A stretch of DNA of 64,000 nt, taken from assembly GCA_910574745.1 (NCBI GenBank), contig CAJTCE010000001.1:248001-312000 (forward strand), read 5' to 3'. The position numbers and the translations under genes are program-made. Positions 34,232 through 43,485 of the stretch are shown here, piece by piece; the first letter of the stretch is position 1, and each line of letters begins with the position of its first letter. Source of the stretch: Lachnospiraceae bacterium. GTDB lineage: Bacteria > Bacillota > Clostridia > Lachnospirales > Lachnospiraceae. A model generated the notes under the pieces. The model made no database searches. It had not been told where the DNA came from and was given only the letters and a program-made list of their open reading frames with translations.

Positions 34232-34690
34232 TCACTTGCCCTCCTTTTTTGCCTTTAAAATATCATAAACGGGAAATTTTACCTCTAGGCCTTCATTTTC
34301 CGCTATGACCTGGCAGGCCATGCAATTTTTTGCATTAATTACGATGGGACCCTTTAAATTGACGGTCATTTTTGTAATATCTTCCGGAACGGTAATGGTT
34401 ACCAGCACCAGCATATCTTCTACGGCAAGCTCGCCCAAGGGAGTTAGAAGTTCGTCTTCCACAACCGGATCATAATTATCCAGAATCTGTAACGGATTTA
34501 CCACGGGAATCGCAAAGTTTCCATCCTGCATGGACTGAAGCCACTGGATGCCCTTTCCGCTTTCGCTGTCTGTGTCATGAACCAAGGCAAAGTCCTTAAG
34601 TTCCGGAAATCCCACCAATCCGTTGACAAAGCGAATAATCTTATCTTCCTCAATGTTAATGCTGTCAAACAATCTAGTTTTTACTTCCAT
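34232..34690 (-). CDS. fliW: Flagellar assembly factor FliW
   Basis: The start at 34690 has GGGAGG 7 bases upstream; the frame is open further up but without a ribosome site. 152 residues with the FliW signatures KIIRFVNGLVGFPELKDFAL, GIQWLQSMQDGNFAIPVVNP and VNLKGPIVINAKNCMACQVI. FliW binds either flagellin or CsrA and so couples flagellin translation to secretion. Adjacent csrA completes the FliW-CsrA switch. Confidence 0.95.
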   Translation of the reverse strand: MEVKTRLFDSINIEEDKIIRFVNGLVGFPELKDFALVHDTDSESGKGIQWLQSMQDGNFAIPVVNPLQILDNYDPVVEDELLTPLGELAVEDMLVLVTITVPEDITKMTVNLKGPIVINAKNCMACQVIAENEGLEVKFPVYDILKAKKEGK

Positions 34691-34726
34691 TTTTGCGCCT
34701 CCCTTTTGCCTTCCCGCATGCACATA

Positions 34727-36289
34727 TTATAGGTAATTCAGTAAGGTTGTCTGTGTAATCTTACCAGTAGCCATTAATGCCGCATTATAAGTCATTTCTA
34801 CGCTGCTTAAATCGATTGCCACTTCTGCCGGATCTATTCCTTCATTTTCTTCTGCCAGTGTCTTGAAGTTGCTCTGTTGGGATGATAAACGGTTTTCCAC
34901 CAGGTCAAGCCTTGCTCCTCTGTTACCCGCACCGGTCAAAGCAGTATTGGCGCGGCTTAAATAACCCTGACTCCGTGTAATTCCGCTTTCGAAATCCTTC
35001 TCCATTTTATCTTGCAGATAAGTAAGAGCTTTGTTGGCCGCCTTCAGCCTGTCATTCAAGCTGTCCAGATTACCCGGATCCGTCTCCTTTTTAATCAGTC
35101 CTTCCAGGGTTGAAACAATTCCTTCCATTTCAATGACAGCCTCTACATTCGCTATCATATTATCCAAATCGCGGGCAATATCATGACTGAACACTTCATT
35201 GGCAAGAGTATTGACACGTACCTCCTGGCCAAATCCCACATCATAGGATATGATCTGTCTGGTATCATCATCTTTCTGGTTCGTCAGATATTGTGCGTTA
35301 TAAACGAGCTTTCCCGAAGGGTTATTTGCAGGTGTTTCACAATAGAAATAGTGCTCCGGACGAATATCGTTCTTCTTCCAATCCTCTTTTTCGTAGGTAA
35401 CGCGGATTTCGCCTTCATTGATCTCATTGCCTGCCGCATCTTTGGTTCCCGGTATATCCCTTACATTCTGCAAATCGGAATAGAGTCCGTCGCTTAAAAT
35501 CAATTCTCCTGTCTCAGGAATGAATACAGCCGCGTTGCCTCCTGCTCCCTGCATCGCCAGATAGGGATCCGTTCCGCCGTTAATGGACATTGTAGTCGCC
35601 GTAACAGTCTGCAACGTGCCTGTACTGTCATAGTACTGGATGGTAGGCGCGGTTCCTGTGCAATTATTGTATGCAAGACGCAGCCTGTGCACGGTGTTTG
35701 TAGTAACATCCTGATCGGTTGTTGTTATACCTAACGCATTGGAATCCGTAATATCGCCCAAATCCTTTGTATCAATATAAGTATAATCCGAAACGCTGTC
35801 AGAGGTTAACTGTTCCGTAATAGTATAGTTTAGCTTGGTATCCTTTTCAAAAGCCAGAGACACATTGGTCCTGTATCCGGTAAACACATAACGTCCTGCT
35901 GTTTCAGCATTACCGATCGCATAGATCTCATCGCGGAGGCCCTTCATGTTTTCCAGAATCTTCTGCCTGTCTTCAGCTGTCTTGAATCCCACGGAGCCTG
36001 TTGTACAATCGTTGTACATATCGGTAATAACACGGATAGCCGTATCTATGGCGCTTTCCGTAATCTTCAACCAGCTCTGGGCATCCGGCACATTTTTCTT
36101 ATAAAACTGATTTACCTCGCTCAAATTGCCTCTGAGCCTTAAAGCCCTGATCGCAACAACCGGATCGTCACTGGGTCTGTTTACTTTACTTCCCGTAGCC
36201 AGCTGAGTATTTAGTTTATCTTCCAGAATCTTATTTCCGTTAATATTTGTTATGGCATTGTTTTGAATAATTTTGTTGGTAATTCTCAT
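34727..36289 (-). CDS. flgL: Flagellar hook-associated protein 3
   Basis: 520 residues, clearly longer than the 300-400 typical of FlgL, with the extra length in the central region (about 130-350), which is probably a surface-exposed domain. N-terminal coiled coil: MRITNKIIQNNAITNINGNK, QLATGSKVNRPSDDPVVAIR. C-terminal flagellin-like helix: LDLVENRLSSQQSNFKTLAE and VEMTYNAALMATGKI. It joins hook and filament together with FlgK. It follows the second flgK by 32 bases. Confidence 0.92.
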   Translation of the reverse strand: MRITNKIIQNNAITNINGNKILEDKLNTQLATGSKVNRPSDDPVVAIRALRLRGNLSEVNQFYKKNVPDAQSWLKITESAIDTAIRVITDMYNDCTTGSVGFKTAEDRQKILENMKGLRDEIYAIGNAETAGRYVFTGYRTNVSLAFEKDTKLNYTITEQLTSDSVSDYTYIDTKDLGDITDSNALGITTTDQDVTTNTVHRLRLAYNNCTGTAPTIQYYDSTGTLQTVTATTMSINGGTDPYLAMQGAGGNAAVFIPETGELILSDGLYSDLQNVRDIPGTKDAAGNEINEGEIRVTYEKEDWKKNDIRPEHYFYCETPANNPSGKLVYNAQYLTNQKDDDTRQIISYDVGFGQEVRVNTLANEVFSHDIARDLDNMIANVEAVIEMEGIVSTLEGLIKKETDPGNLDSLNDRLKAANKALTYLQDKMEKDFESGITRSQGYLSRANTALTGAGNRGARLDLVENRLSSQQSNFKTLAEENEGIDPAEVAIDLSSVEMTYNAALMATGKITQTTLLNYL

Positions 36290-36321
36290 GTTGTCCCTCC
36301 ATTTAGAAACCCTTATTTACG

Positions 36322-38202
36322 TTATACTCCCGTCTGCAGGATTAATCTGTCATATACTTCCGTCAAAACCGAAATCATCTGAGACGCCAGGTTGTAAGCA
36401 TGCTGGAACTGTACCAGGCTGAGCGCCTCTTCGTCAGAGTCCACGCCGCTCACAGACAGTCTCTGGTTGTCTATCGTTCCCGCTATGCTGGTATAGCTGT
36501 CCGTCAGTGTATTGGCGCTCTGGGCATTTAACGCCACGTCAGCCAGAATACATTGTAAGAAGTCTCCGGCATTACATCCCCTGAAGCTCATCATGGAAGT
36601 ATCCGTCTTTAATTTCAACAATTCATCCACAATGTTATACTTGCTCTCTCCGTCTGTATCCACCGTACGCGTCGCAAGCTTTTGGGGATCATCCAGCATA
36701 TCCATACTTATGGCAAAATTCTTTGCCGTCAGATAGTAATAGCTGTCATCCGTACTGGAAATAACCGTTCCCGCGGTAACGCCCCTTCTGGAATCTATAA
36801 ATTTATGCTGTTCAACGTCCGTTGCATCATTGGCTACAAAAAGCACATCCGCAGGCTGCTCATAGCCGTCAACGCTGCCATCCTGTGTCAGTATCTTGTT
36901 GAAGACTTCAGAAAAGACTCTGACCCATTCGGTTAACTGCTCCTGATAATAGGGAATGCCCTGATATTCCACCGCATTTCCCACAGCAGCTTCTTTTCCG
37001 ATACGTCCGGCATCCGGAAGCTGTTTGTTTTTAGTCACGTCATCGCTTAAAGTAAAGGTATAGCTTTCAATTTCCCCGGCAGCATTATAGGTCACACTGA
37101 AGCTGTCATAATAATATTCATAACTGCCCAGTCTGACAACGCCCTGTCCCGGCAGGGTACAACTGGAAAGGCTCTTTAAGTAATCAGCCGTAACATCTAC
37201 TTTTACCTGGGTTTTACCCTGGGCTCTGGTCACATCTGCAACCGTTCCCTGAAAGTTTTCCCCGTTATTTCCGTCACGCATTTCAATCAATCCACGCAAT
37301 GCTCCGCCGATATTTCCGCCGTAAATGGAAAAATCCCTTCCGTCATCCCAGCGAACGTCATAAAGGCCTTCCGCATCGCTCTGGTTATTGCTGGCATAAT
37401 GGGGCTTTGCCTCACAAATCAACTGGCTGTATCTGGAGGAATCTACCAACGTCTGCCCTCCCGCAATTTTAACAATATAACGGGTCGCTCCCGTAGCTCT
37501 GGTAGGATCATTTAAATCATAAATTATCTGCTCTTCCACTTTAGTATCTACAATTCTGGAAAGTTTATCAATGATCAAATCCCTGCGGTCCCTTAATTCA
37601 TTTGCCCTTCCGCCATTTATTTCAATCACATTGATCTGCTTATTTAAGGAAGCAATTTCGGATGCATAGGAATTAATCTGCTCGATCTGATTTTTAAGCT
37701 CTAAATTCACATCATCCTGCATACGCTCCAGATTTGCCGCCATCGTGTTGAAATAGTAAGTCAAATTTCCGGCATATCCGATAAACTGCTCTTTGGTAGT
37801 GGAATCTCCCGCATTTTTTTTCAATTCCTCCAACGCAGCGTACATTTCTTCGAAAACTGTGGAAAAGCCCTTGATTGTAGTATCATCTTTAAAATAATCT
37901 TCAATCTGCTTCATATAATATTTCAACTCTTCAAATTCTCCAAGCTGAGCGTTATTATTCCAGTATTTAAAATCATAAAATGCGTCTCTTTGTCTCTCAA
38001 TGCCTATGGTATCAACACCGCTTCCGGCACATCCGTATGTAGTATAAGTTCTTAAGGCATTGTTTGCCTGCTGGGTTACAACCTGTCTGGAATAGCCTTC
38101 CGTATTAACATTCGAGATGTTATTGCCGGTCGTATTCAGCCCCGCATTTGCCGCCGTAAGCCCTGTATATGCAATATTTAATCCAAAAAATGTAGATGGC
38201 AT
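36322..38202 (-). CDS. flgK: Flagellar hook-associated protein 1, second copy
   Basis: 626 residues. N-terminus STFFGLNIAYTGLTAANAGL followed by TTGNNISNVNTEGYSRQVVT, and C-terminus EALSLVQFQHAYNLASQMIS, VLTEVYDRLI, the two halves of the FlgK coiled core. The central region (about 180-520) differs from that of the neighbouring copy. It lies 16 bases downstream of the other flgK, with AAGGAAGTGG before the ATG. Two adjacent flgK genes are unusual; they may form mixed or alternative junctions. Confidence 0.88.
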   Translation of the reverse strand: MPSTFFGLNIAYTGLTAANAGLNTTGNNISNVNTEGYSRQVVTQQANNALRTYTTYGCAGSGVDTIGIERQRDAFYDFKYWNNNAQLGEFEELKYYMKQIEDYFKDDTTIKGFSTVFEEMYAALEELKKNAGDSTTKEQFIGYAGNLTYYFNTMAANLERMQDDVNLELKNQIEQINSYASEIASLNKQINVIEINGGRANELRDRRDLIIDKLSRIVDTKVEEQIIYDLNDPTRATGATRYIVKIAGGQTLVDSSRYSQLICEAKPHYASNNQSDAEGLYDVRWDDGRDFSIYGGNIGGALRGLIEMRDGNNGENFQGTVADVTRAQGKTQVKVDVTADYLKSLSSCTLPGQGVVRLGSYEYYYDSFSVTYNAAGEIESYTFTLSDDVTKNKQLPDAGRIGKEAAVGNAVEYQGIPYYQEQLTEWVRVFSEVFNKILTQDGSVDGYEQPADVLFVANDATDVEQHKFIDSRRGVTAGTVISSTDDSYYYLTAKNFAISMDMLDDPQKLATRTVDTDGESKYNIVDELLKLKTDTSMMSFRGCNAGDFLQCILADVALNAQSANTLTDSYTSIAGTIDNQRLSVSGVDSDEEALSLVQFQHAYNLASQMISVLTEVYDRLILQTGV

Positions 38203-38218
38203 TTATCCACTTCCTTCC

Positions 38219-39871
38219 TTATGCTCCCAGTGTATTGATAATGTGTTCAATCATCTCGTCAATCGCATTTATGTACCGGCTGGAAGCGTTATAAGCATTC
38301 TGGAACTTAATCATATTGTTCAGTTCCTCATCATCAGACACTCCCACCACTTGCTGTCTCTTATACTCGGTACTTTCCACCGTCGTGGTCTGGTTATCAT
38401 AATAGCTTTTGAATACCGAACCGCCGATTGATATCTGATCCACAATATTGGAGTAAAAATCCAATACATTGCACCGGTTTGTATTATTAGGATTCAAAAC
38501 ATATTCCTCATCAGTAAAGACATCCTGCAAAAGCTTCGCTGTCGCATAATCCTCTTTCTTTTCGCCGTTAATAAACTTAAGAAGCGACGGCGACTTTACC
38601 AAATCGGGATTGACAATCATATTTGCCGTGGTATACAAAGTGTTTGCCTGCCCCGGCGACGCATCCTCCGGTATGTAATTGCCGTTTTCATCATATCCCG
38701 GAGAAGTAATCTTCTGGAACAGCTGCAGGGGATTTCCGTCTTTATCCACAAGATAGCCGTTATCCGCATCTGCGGCAGAGGCAAGCACCTCATTCATTTT
38801 TGTTGCAACAATATGTACCAGCTTATCAAATTCCGCCTGAACGTTCATAATGATGGACTGGGAAATATTGGTGTTATAGGTATCGGTATCCGTCTCCAGA
38901 TCCGTGTAATTCGCCCTGTGATCCCCTCTGGCAAGAAGCTGCGCCTTAATAGAACCAACGTCCGTATTCTTCTCCGTAGACATAACCTGGGTTAAATCGA
39001 ACACCTTGCAGTTGCTTATATCCGGTACCTCCGTACCGTTGGCCAGAGTAATTGTCTTGGCATCCATTTTCCAGTAAGGTGTATAGAAGCCGTTATCCGC
39101 ATCGGCAGTGACCGCCAGTTCATAGACTGCTGTTCTCGAAATGAGCTGATGTCCCTCCGCTTTAACAATAATGGCGCCGTCATAATCTTCTTTATATTCT
39201 ATATTGATAAGTCCCCCCAGTTCATCCAGAAGGGAATTTCTTTCATCTCTTAAATCATTTGCATGCTCAAAGCCCGCTATCTCTATGCTGCAAATCTGCT
39301 TATTCAATTCATGAATCCTGCTTGAAATTGTATTGACCCTGTCAATTCCGTTTTTTACCTGAACATTGTAATTGTCCTGCAAATCGCACAAATCGTTATA
39401 GGTGGTTTTGGCGCGCTTCAAAAACTGGGATACACGCTGTATCAGCAATCCCTGCTTAACAGTGCTGGCCGGCTCTTTTGCCAGTTCATCCACAGCTTCT
39501 TTTAAATTCCCCAGGGACTCACTAAAGGATTTGCCGGTAAATTCTCCCAATAAATCCTCAACCTGAGTAAAAGTGGAATAAGAAACCTGATAGAAAGACA
39601 TACGTCCCACTTCTCTTCTGTATGTCTGATCCAGAAAATAATCCCTGACCTGTCTTACCCTGGAGTAGTATACTCCCAGTCCTGTTTGTTTATAGGAAAC
39701 GATTTTTGCATCTTTAGATATGTTATTATAGCTTCTGTCAGCCTGGGCAACCTGCTGCCTTGTATACCCCTGTGTATCCACATTGGACAGGTTGTGGGCT
39801 ACAGTATTAAGAGCATTTTGACTTGTTTGTAATCCGGATGCACCTATATATAAACTTCCAAATAATCCCAT
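38219..39871 (-). CDS. flgK: Flagellar hook-associated protein 1, first copy
   Basis: 550 residues, the length expected of FlgK. N-terminus LFGSLYIGASGLQTSQNALN, TVAHNLSNVDTQGYTRQQVA; C-terminus DDEELNNMIKFQNAYNASSR, YINAIDEMIEHIINTLG. It is directly after flgN, its presumed export chaperone, as in many Firmicutes. This copy is closer to the canonical size than the next one. GAGGTGAT precedes the ATG. Confidence 0.9.
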   Translation of the reverse strand: MGLFGSLYIGASGLQTSQNALNTVAHNLSNVDTQGYTRQQVAQADRSYNNISKDAKIVSYKQTGLGVYYSRVRQVRDYFLDQTYRREVGRMSFYQVSYSTFTQVEDLLGEFTGKSFSESLGNLKEAVDELAKEPASTVKQGLLIQRVSQFLKRAKTTYNDLCDLQDNYNVQVKNGIDRVNTISSRIHELNKQICSIEIAGFEHANDLRDERNSLLDELGGLINIEYKEDYDGAIIVKAEGHQLISRTAVYELAVTADADNGFYTPYWKMDAKTITLANGTEVPDISNCKVFDLTQVMSTEKNTDVGSIKAQLLARGDHRANYTDLETDTDTYNTNISQSIIMNVQAEFDKLVHIVATKMNEVLASAADADNGYLVDKDGNPLQLFQKITSPGYDENGNYIPEDASPGQANTLYTTANMIVNPDLVKSPSLLKFINGEKKEDYATAKLLQDVFTDEEYVLNPNNTNRCNVLDFYSNIVDQISIGGSVFKSYYDNQTTTVESTEYKRQQVVGVSDDEELNNMIKFQNAYNASSRYINAIDEMIEHIINTLGA

Positions 39872-39892
39872 AAGATATCACCTCTCTACCAG

Positions 39893-40411
39893 CTATTGTT
39901 TGGCATCGAATCCTTTCTGGCTGTACCCCATGGTACTTCCCGAATTGTATGCCTCCCGCGTATAATTAGCGGTTTCCGGAGCCGCTTTCATGCTTTTTAG
40001 TACATTCATATTGTACTGCACCATCTCCAGAGAGCTTTGAATCAATTCCCTGTTCTGGTTATTGACCCGCACCATCTGATTCATGGTAATTTTCAATTTG
40101 GCATGAATTTCAGACAGCTTCCTCTGTTCAGCCGGTCTTCCCGACAAAAGCGCTGTTAGCTTACTCAGCTTCAGTGTCTGAACATCCTTGTTCAATACTG
40201 CGGCAATATCCTGCATTACCTGCTCCCGCTCTTTGTCAAGACGGTTTACCTTGCCTACAATAATTTGTTCCTCATCCGTGATTTCTTCCAGTTTTGAAAT
40301 ATCCCCTTCAATAATAACGGGGGTTTTCTTCATGGATAATTCCAACAGCTTTTCATATTCACTATTTTCCTGTTCCAGAAGATCGATCAGATTTTCCACT
40401 AAACTAGCCAT
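39893..40411 (-). CDS. flgN: Flagellar export chaperone FlgN
   Basis: 172 residues, mostly helical: SLVENLIDLLEQENSEYEKL, LSMKKTPVIIEGDISKLEEI, TDEEQIIVGKVNRLDKEREQ, then VNNQNRELIQSSLEMVQYNM. The latter two are the FlgN family landmarks. It escorts FlgK and FlgL to the export apparatus. It sits between flgM and flgK as usual. Confidence 0.9.
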   Translation of the reverse strand: MASLVENLIDLLEQENSEYEKLLELSMKKTPVIIEGDISKLEEITDEEQIIVGKVNRLDKEREQVMQDIAAVLNKDVQTLKLSKLTALLSGRPAEQRKLSEIHAKLKITMNQMVRVNNQNRELIQSSLEMVQYNMNVLKSMKAAPETANYTREAYNSGSTMGYSQKGFDAKQ

Positions 40412-40428
40412 TGGAATTACCTCATTTC

Positions 40429-40713
40429 CTACAGAGCAAAGCCGCCCTGATTGAATTTCTCTAAGAGCTTGTCAGCAAAGCTTTCTCCGCTTACTCCATA
40501 AGCTCCTGCATCTATCTGTGCTTTAATATCATTTACCAGTTCCGTTCTGATATCCGGCGTCTCCGATAAAGCACTCTTTGCAGTCTGCATATCCTTTCCG
40601 GTACCCGAAATAGATAACGCATCTGAGAATCCCTTCTTCTGTGTTTTAGATACCTTTGCCGATTTGGTTGTATTGTAAACCTGCTGTATCTGTGTATATG
40701 ATCCAATACGCAT
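40429..40713 (-). CDS. flgM: Anti-sigma-D factor FlgM
   Basis: 94 residues, the normal size. MRIGSYTQIQQVYNTTKSAK at the N-terminus and DIRTELVNDIKAQIDAGAYG, VSGESFADKLLEKF at the C-terminus match FlgM, whose C-terminal helices hold sigma-D inactive until the hook is complete and FlgM is exported. Transcription from the sigma-D promoter at 40757-40783 gives the standard autoregulatory loop. GGAGAG precedes the ATG. Confidence 0.93.
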   Translation of the reverse strand: MRIGSYTQIQQVYNTTKSAKVSKTQKKGFSDALSISGTGKDMQTAKSALSETPDIRTELVNDIKAQIDAGAYGVSGESFADKLLEKFNQGGFAL

Positions 40714-40756
40714 AAGACTCTCCTCCTTCCATGGATTGTGCTATGTCTTATTATTA

Positions 40757-40783
40757 GTATCGGCAGATTTTGTAATTTCTTTA
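40757..40783 (-). promoter_or_regulatory. Sigma-D promoter of the flgM operon
   Basis: Minus strand TAAA (40780-40783), 15 bases, GCCGATAC (40757-40764), 11 of 12 to the consensus. It is 44 bases before flgM and just after the stop of the YunG-like gene upstream, so flgM-flgN-flgK-flgK-flgL-fliW-csrA form a class III unit. Confidence 0.88.
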
Positions 40784-40796
40784 GCAATGAGGGGAA

Positions 40797-41246
40797 TTAT
40801 TTCATTTTCCTTTTTAACGCTTCCTTCAGATACTCATATCTTTTGCGTTTTTCCTCTTTGGCAAAATGAACCTCCCTGAATTGCTCCGGATTATTCTCGT
40901 ATACCAGAATTTCATCCCCAAACTGCTCGCTGGTTAAGTCAAAGCAGCAATCCCCGATTACGTTGTAGCAGTGGTAATTTCCGCCGGGTCTTAAAACCCC
41001 GTACACCTTGCCGCCAAAAATATCCTGTGCCAGAAATGCGGTAATGGAGCATTGGCCGAGGGTTTTATTTTCCGGCGACCATTCATGGCGCATTCTGGGC
41101 GCGCAGGTATTTGCACAAAAGATATCCGAAAGGGCATCATATAAATCCCTGGGCGTTTCGATTCCCTTGTACTGATCCGTAATGGCAGAAACATCCGCAT
41201 GCTCCCAGCCGTAAAATTTGTATGTTTTGTTTTGTCCGCTTTTCAT
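40797..41246 (-). CDS. YunG-like protein of unknown function
   Basis: 149 residues. The core WSPENKTLGQCSITAFLAQD followed by IFGGKVYGVLRPGGNYHCYN and CCFDLTSEQFGDE has the Gly-Gln-Cys, His and Asp-Leu-Thr-x-x-Gln-Phe pattern of the YunG family, which looks like a small papain-like or transglutaminase-like fold (Cys, His, Asp). No substrate is known. It is upstream of the flagellar operon but precedes the sigma-D promoter, so it is probably not part of it. Confidence 0.6.
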   Translation of the reverse strand: MKSGQNKTYKFYGWEHADVSAITDQYKGIETPRDLYDALSDIFCANTCAPRMRHEWSPENKTLGQCSITAFLAQDIFGGKVYGVLRPGGNYHCYNVIGDCCFDLTSEQFGDEILVYENNPEQFREVHFAKEEKRKRYEYLKEALKRKMK

Positions 41247-41372
41247 ATTCGTTCCCCCGCTTCATCATTTTCAGTCATATATTTTTTCGGTTTCCGCCAT
41301 TCTTTTCCTTACAGTCTTTCAAAATATTTTTCCATTATGCGGCTTTGTTTGTAATTTTCTCAAATGGCAAAA

Positions 41373-41403
41373 CTGCCGTCCGGCCAAAAGGCCGTGGCGG
41401 CAG
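41373..41403 (-). terminator. Intrinsic terminator after the GH42 gene
   Basis: Minus strand: CTGCCGCC pairs with GG-CGGCAG and inner GGCC pairs with GGCC around TTTT, followed by TTTTG. A GC-rich stem 33 bases after the beta-galactosidase stop; it ends the mgl-glycosidase transcript. Confidence 0.7.
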
Positions 41404-41435
41404 CTCTTCGCTTTTTCCTTATATGATTGTAAAAT

Positions 41436-43439
41436 CTACTTTAATACAGCTACATCGTAAGCCCCAAGGCTGACCGTTCCCTTAACTTTCTCTCCCGTTA
41501 TCATCTCCGTATATTCTTTTTCTACCGGAACGATTACGGAATGAGCATTATGGTTCATAAGAAACAGCGCTTCGTTCGCTCCATCGGTGGCAGGAACACA
41601 TTCAACCCCTTCTATAGCATACGATCCGACAGGAATATCCGACTGGCTGCAAAGATATTTCATCAGATTTTCCATCGCCTTTTCATCCAGATCGCATCCC
41701 AGGTAATAAACTCTACCGTTCCCATATGCATTTACCGTCATACATGGTTTGTCCATATAGAAATCTTCAATGTATCTGCCCGCTTCCTTGGCTGTGACCG
41801 GACTGATAATATCACACCAGAGCTTGGCCGTACCTGTACCGAATACGCCGGACACTTTTGTTTCCTTTTCAAGCAGGGGATCAAAATCATGAATTTCTAT
41901 TCCGGCCATCTTTCCAAAATCTCCCGGTATGGTTTCCGTAAGGAACGTATTTTCCATGGTCTTAACGCCGCTTCTAAAGGAAATCAGAAGGTTTCCGCCA
42001 TTTTTTGCGTAATTTTCCAGATTTTCCTTTTGTTCCTTATTTACCATCAAGAGCGCAGGCGCCAATACCAGACTATAAGCCGTCAAATCTTCTTCCGGCG
42101 CTGCAAACTCTACAGGTATTCCCATGCGGTAAAACGCCCTATAGTAATCCAGCAGCAGGGAATCATAATGGAAGCCTTCCACATGCTTATGGATCTCGTG
42201 GCTCCACTCACTGTCAAAAGATTTCAGAATCGCTGCCTTGGCTTTCGGCTGCAAAGGGCCATAAGTCTGACTCAGCCGCTTCATCTCTTCTCCTACTTTG
42301 GAGATTTCCTCAAATCTCCTGTTCGGCCTCCCGTCATGTCCCAGAATCCCGTGCCAGTATTCTTCCGTGCCGAAAGGGCAGGCCCGCCATCTGAAGTATA
42401 CGACCGTATCCGAACCGTTGGCTACCGCCTGGTAGGTCCACAGGCGAAGTTTACCCGGTGTAGGAGTGGGTCCCATTTTACTCCACCCGCAGGGACCGCT
42501 CTGCTGCTCCATTACCCAGAACGGCTGATGCTTATAACTGCGCAGCAGCGCATGATCTCTGGATACCGTCTCATCTTTAGCTTTTCCCCACTGGAATTCA
42601 ATATAATTATCCCAGGTCACAAAATCAAGGGTCTTTGACATCTTAAAATAATCGATTCCCGTACCGGAATTTACCGCCGCATCCAGCATATTGGTGGTAA
42701 TCGGCCTATCACTGTGTTTTCTGATAATATCCACCTGTTCATTCATAAAGCTGATTACCGATTCACTGCAAAATCTGTCATAATCCAGAAGCAGGCTCGG
42801 ATTTTGTCCCTGTGTATCGTGACAGCAGTCATAGCATGCTCCTGCCCGCGGTATGATGACCTCGTCAAAGCTATTGTAAGTCTGGCTCCAGAAAACAGTG
42901 CCGTATGTCTCATTCAGCTTATCGATGGTCCCATATTTGTCTTTCAGAAACTCCCTGAATTTCTTTTCACATTTATCGCAGTAGCACCTTACCGTATCCG
43001 CCCAGCCCAGTTCATTGTCAATCTGCCAGCCTTCAATTGCGGGATGTCCCGCATACCTTTCCGCAATTTTTTCTGTTAATTTTCTTACTTTTTCCCTGTA
43101 AACATCACTATTAAAGCAATAATGTTTCCTGGTTCCGAATATTTTGCTGTTTCCGTTTATATCCGCCTGGTAAATGGCATCTCCGTATTTATCTGTCATC
43201 CATTTCGGCGGCGTTGCCGACGGTGTACCGAAAACGACTGTCATATTATTTGTATGGAGAAAGTCCAGAATTTCATCCATCCATTCGAAATGGTAAACAT
43301 CTTCTTTTGATTCATACAGGCTCCAGTCAAACTCGCCGATTCGCACAACCCCGATTCCCGCCTGATGCATCATATCCATATCCGTTTTCCAACGCTTCTT
43401 CTCCCAATGTTCGGGATAATAATCCACGCCTATCCTCAT
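41436..43439 (-). CDS. Beta-galactosidase, glycoside hydrolase family 42
   Basis: The start at 43439 has AAGGAGAAG upstream. 667 residues, the family's usual length. MRIGVDYYPEHWEKKRWKTD opens the GH42 barrel; the acid/base Glu lies in WQIDNELGWADT and the nucleophile Glu in PFWVMEQQSGPCGW. Four Cys at about residues 106-160 (CYCDKCEKK and CYDC) form the zinc site seen in many GH42 enzymes. No signal peptide, so it acts in the cytoplasm on imported galactosides. Last gene of the mglBAC-GH3-GH42 group. Confidence 0.92.
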   Translation of the reverse strand: MRIGVDYYPEHWEKKRWKTDMDMMHQAGIGVVRIGEFDWSLYESKEDVYHFEWMDEILDFLHTNNMTVVFGTPSATPPKWMTDKYGDAIYQADINGNSKIFGTRKHYCFNSDVYREKVRKLTEKIAERYAGHPAIEGWQIDNELGWADTVRCYCDKCEKKFREFLKDKYGTIDKLNETYGTVFWSQTYNSFDEVIIPRAGACYDCCHDTQGQNPSLLLDYDRFCSESVISFMNEQVDIIRKHSDRPITTNMLDAAVNSGTGIDYFKMSKTLDFVTWDNYIEFQWGKAKDETVSRDHALLRSYKHQPFWVMEQQSGPCGWSKMGPTPTPGKLRLWTYQAVANGSDTVVYFRWRACPFGTEEYWHGILGHDGRPNRRFEEISKVGEEMKRLSQTYGPLQPKAKAAILKSFDSEWSHEIHKHVEGFHYDSLLLDYYRAFYRMGIPVEFAAPEEDLTAYSLVLAPALLMVNKEQKENLENYAKNGGNLLISFRSGVKTMENTFLTETIPGDFGKMAGIEIHDFDPLLEKETKVSGVFGTGTAKLWCDIISPVTAKEAGRYIEDFYMDKPCMTVNAYGNGRVYYLGCDLDEKAMENLMKYLCSQSDIPVGSYAIEGVECVPATDGANEALFLMNHNAHSVIVPVEKEYTEMITGEKVKGTVSLGAYDVAVLK

Positions 43440-43485
43440 CTCAATCTTCTCCTTCTGTTCAAGTCCTTTCACTTACAATTCCAAA

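Noticed and set aside
41541-42638. Long plus-strand open frame of 365 codons
   Set aside because: It is entirely antisense to the clear GH42 gene and has no protein-like motifs.
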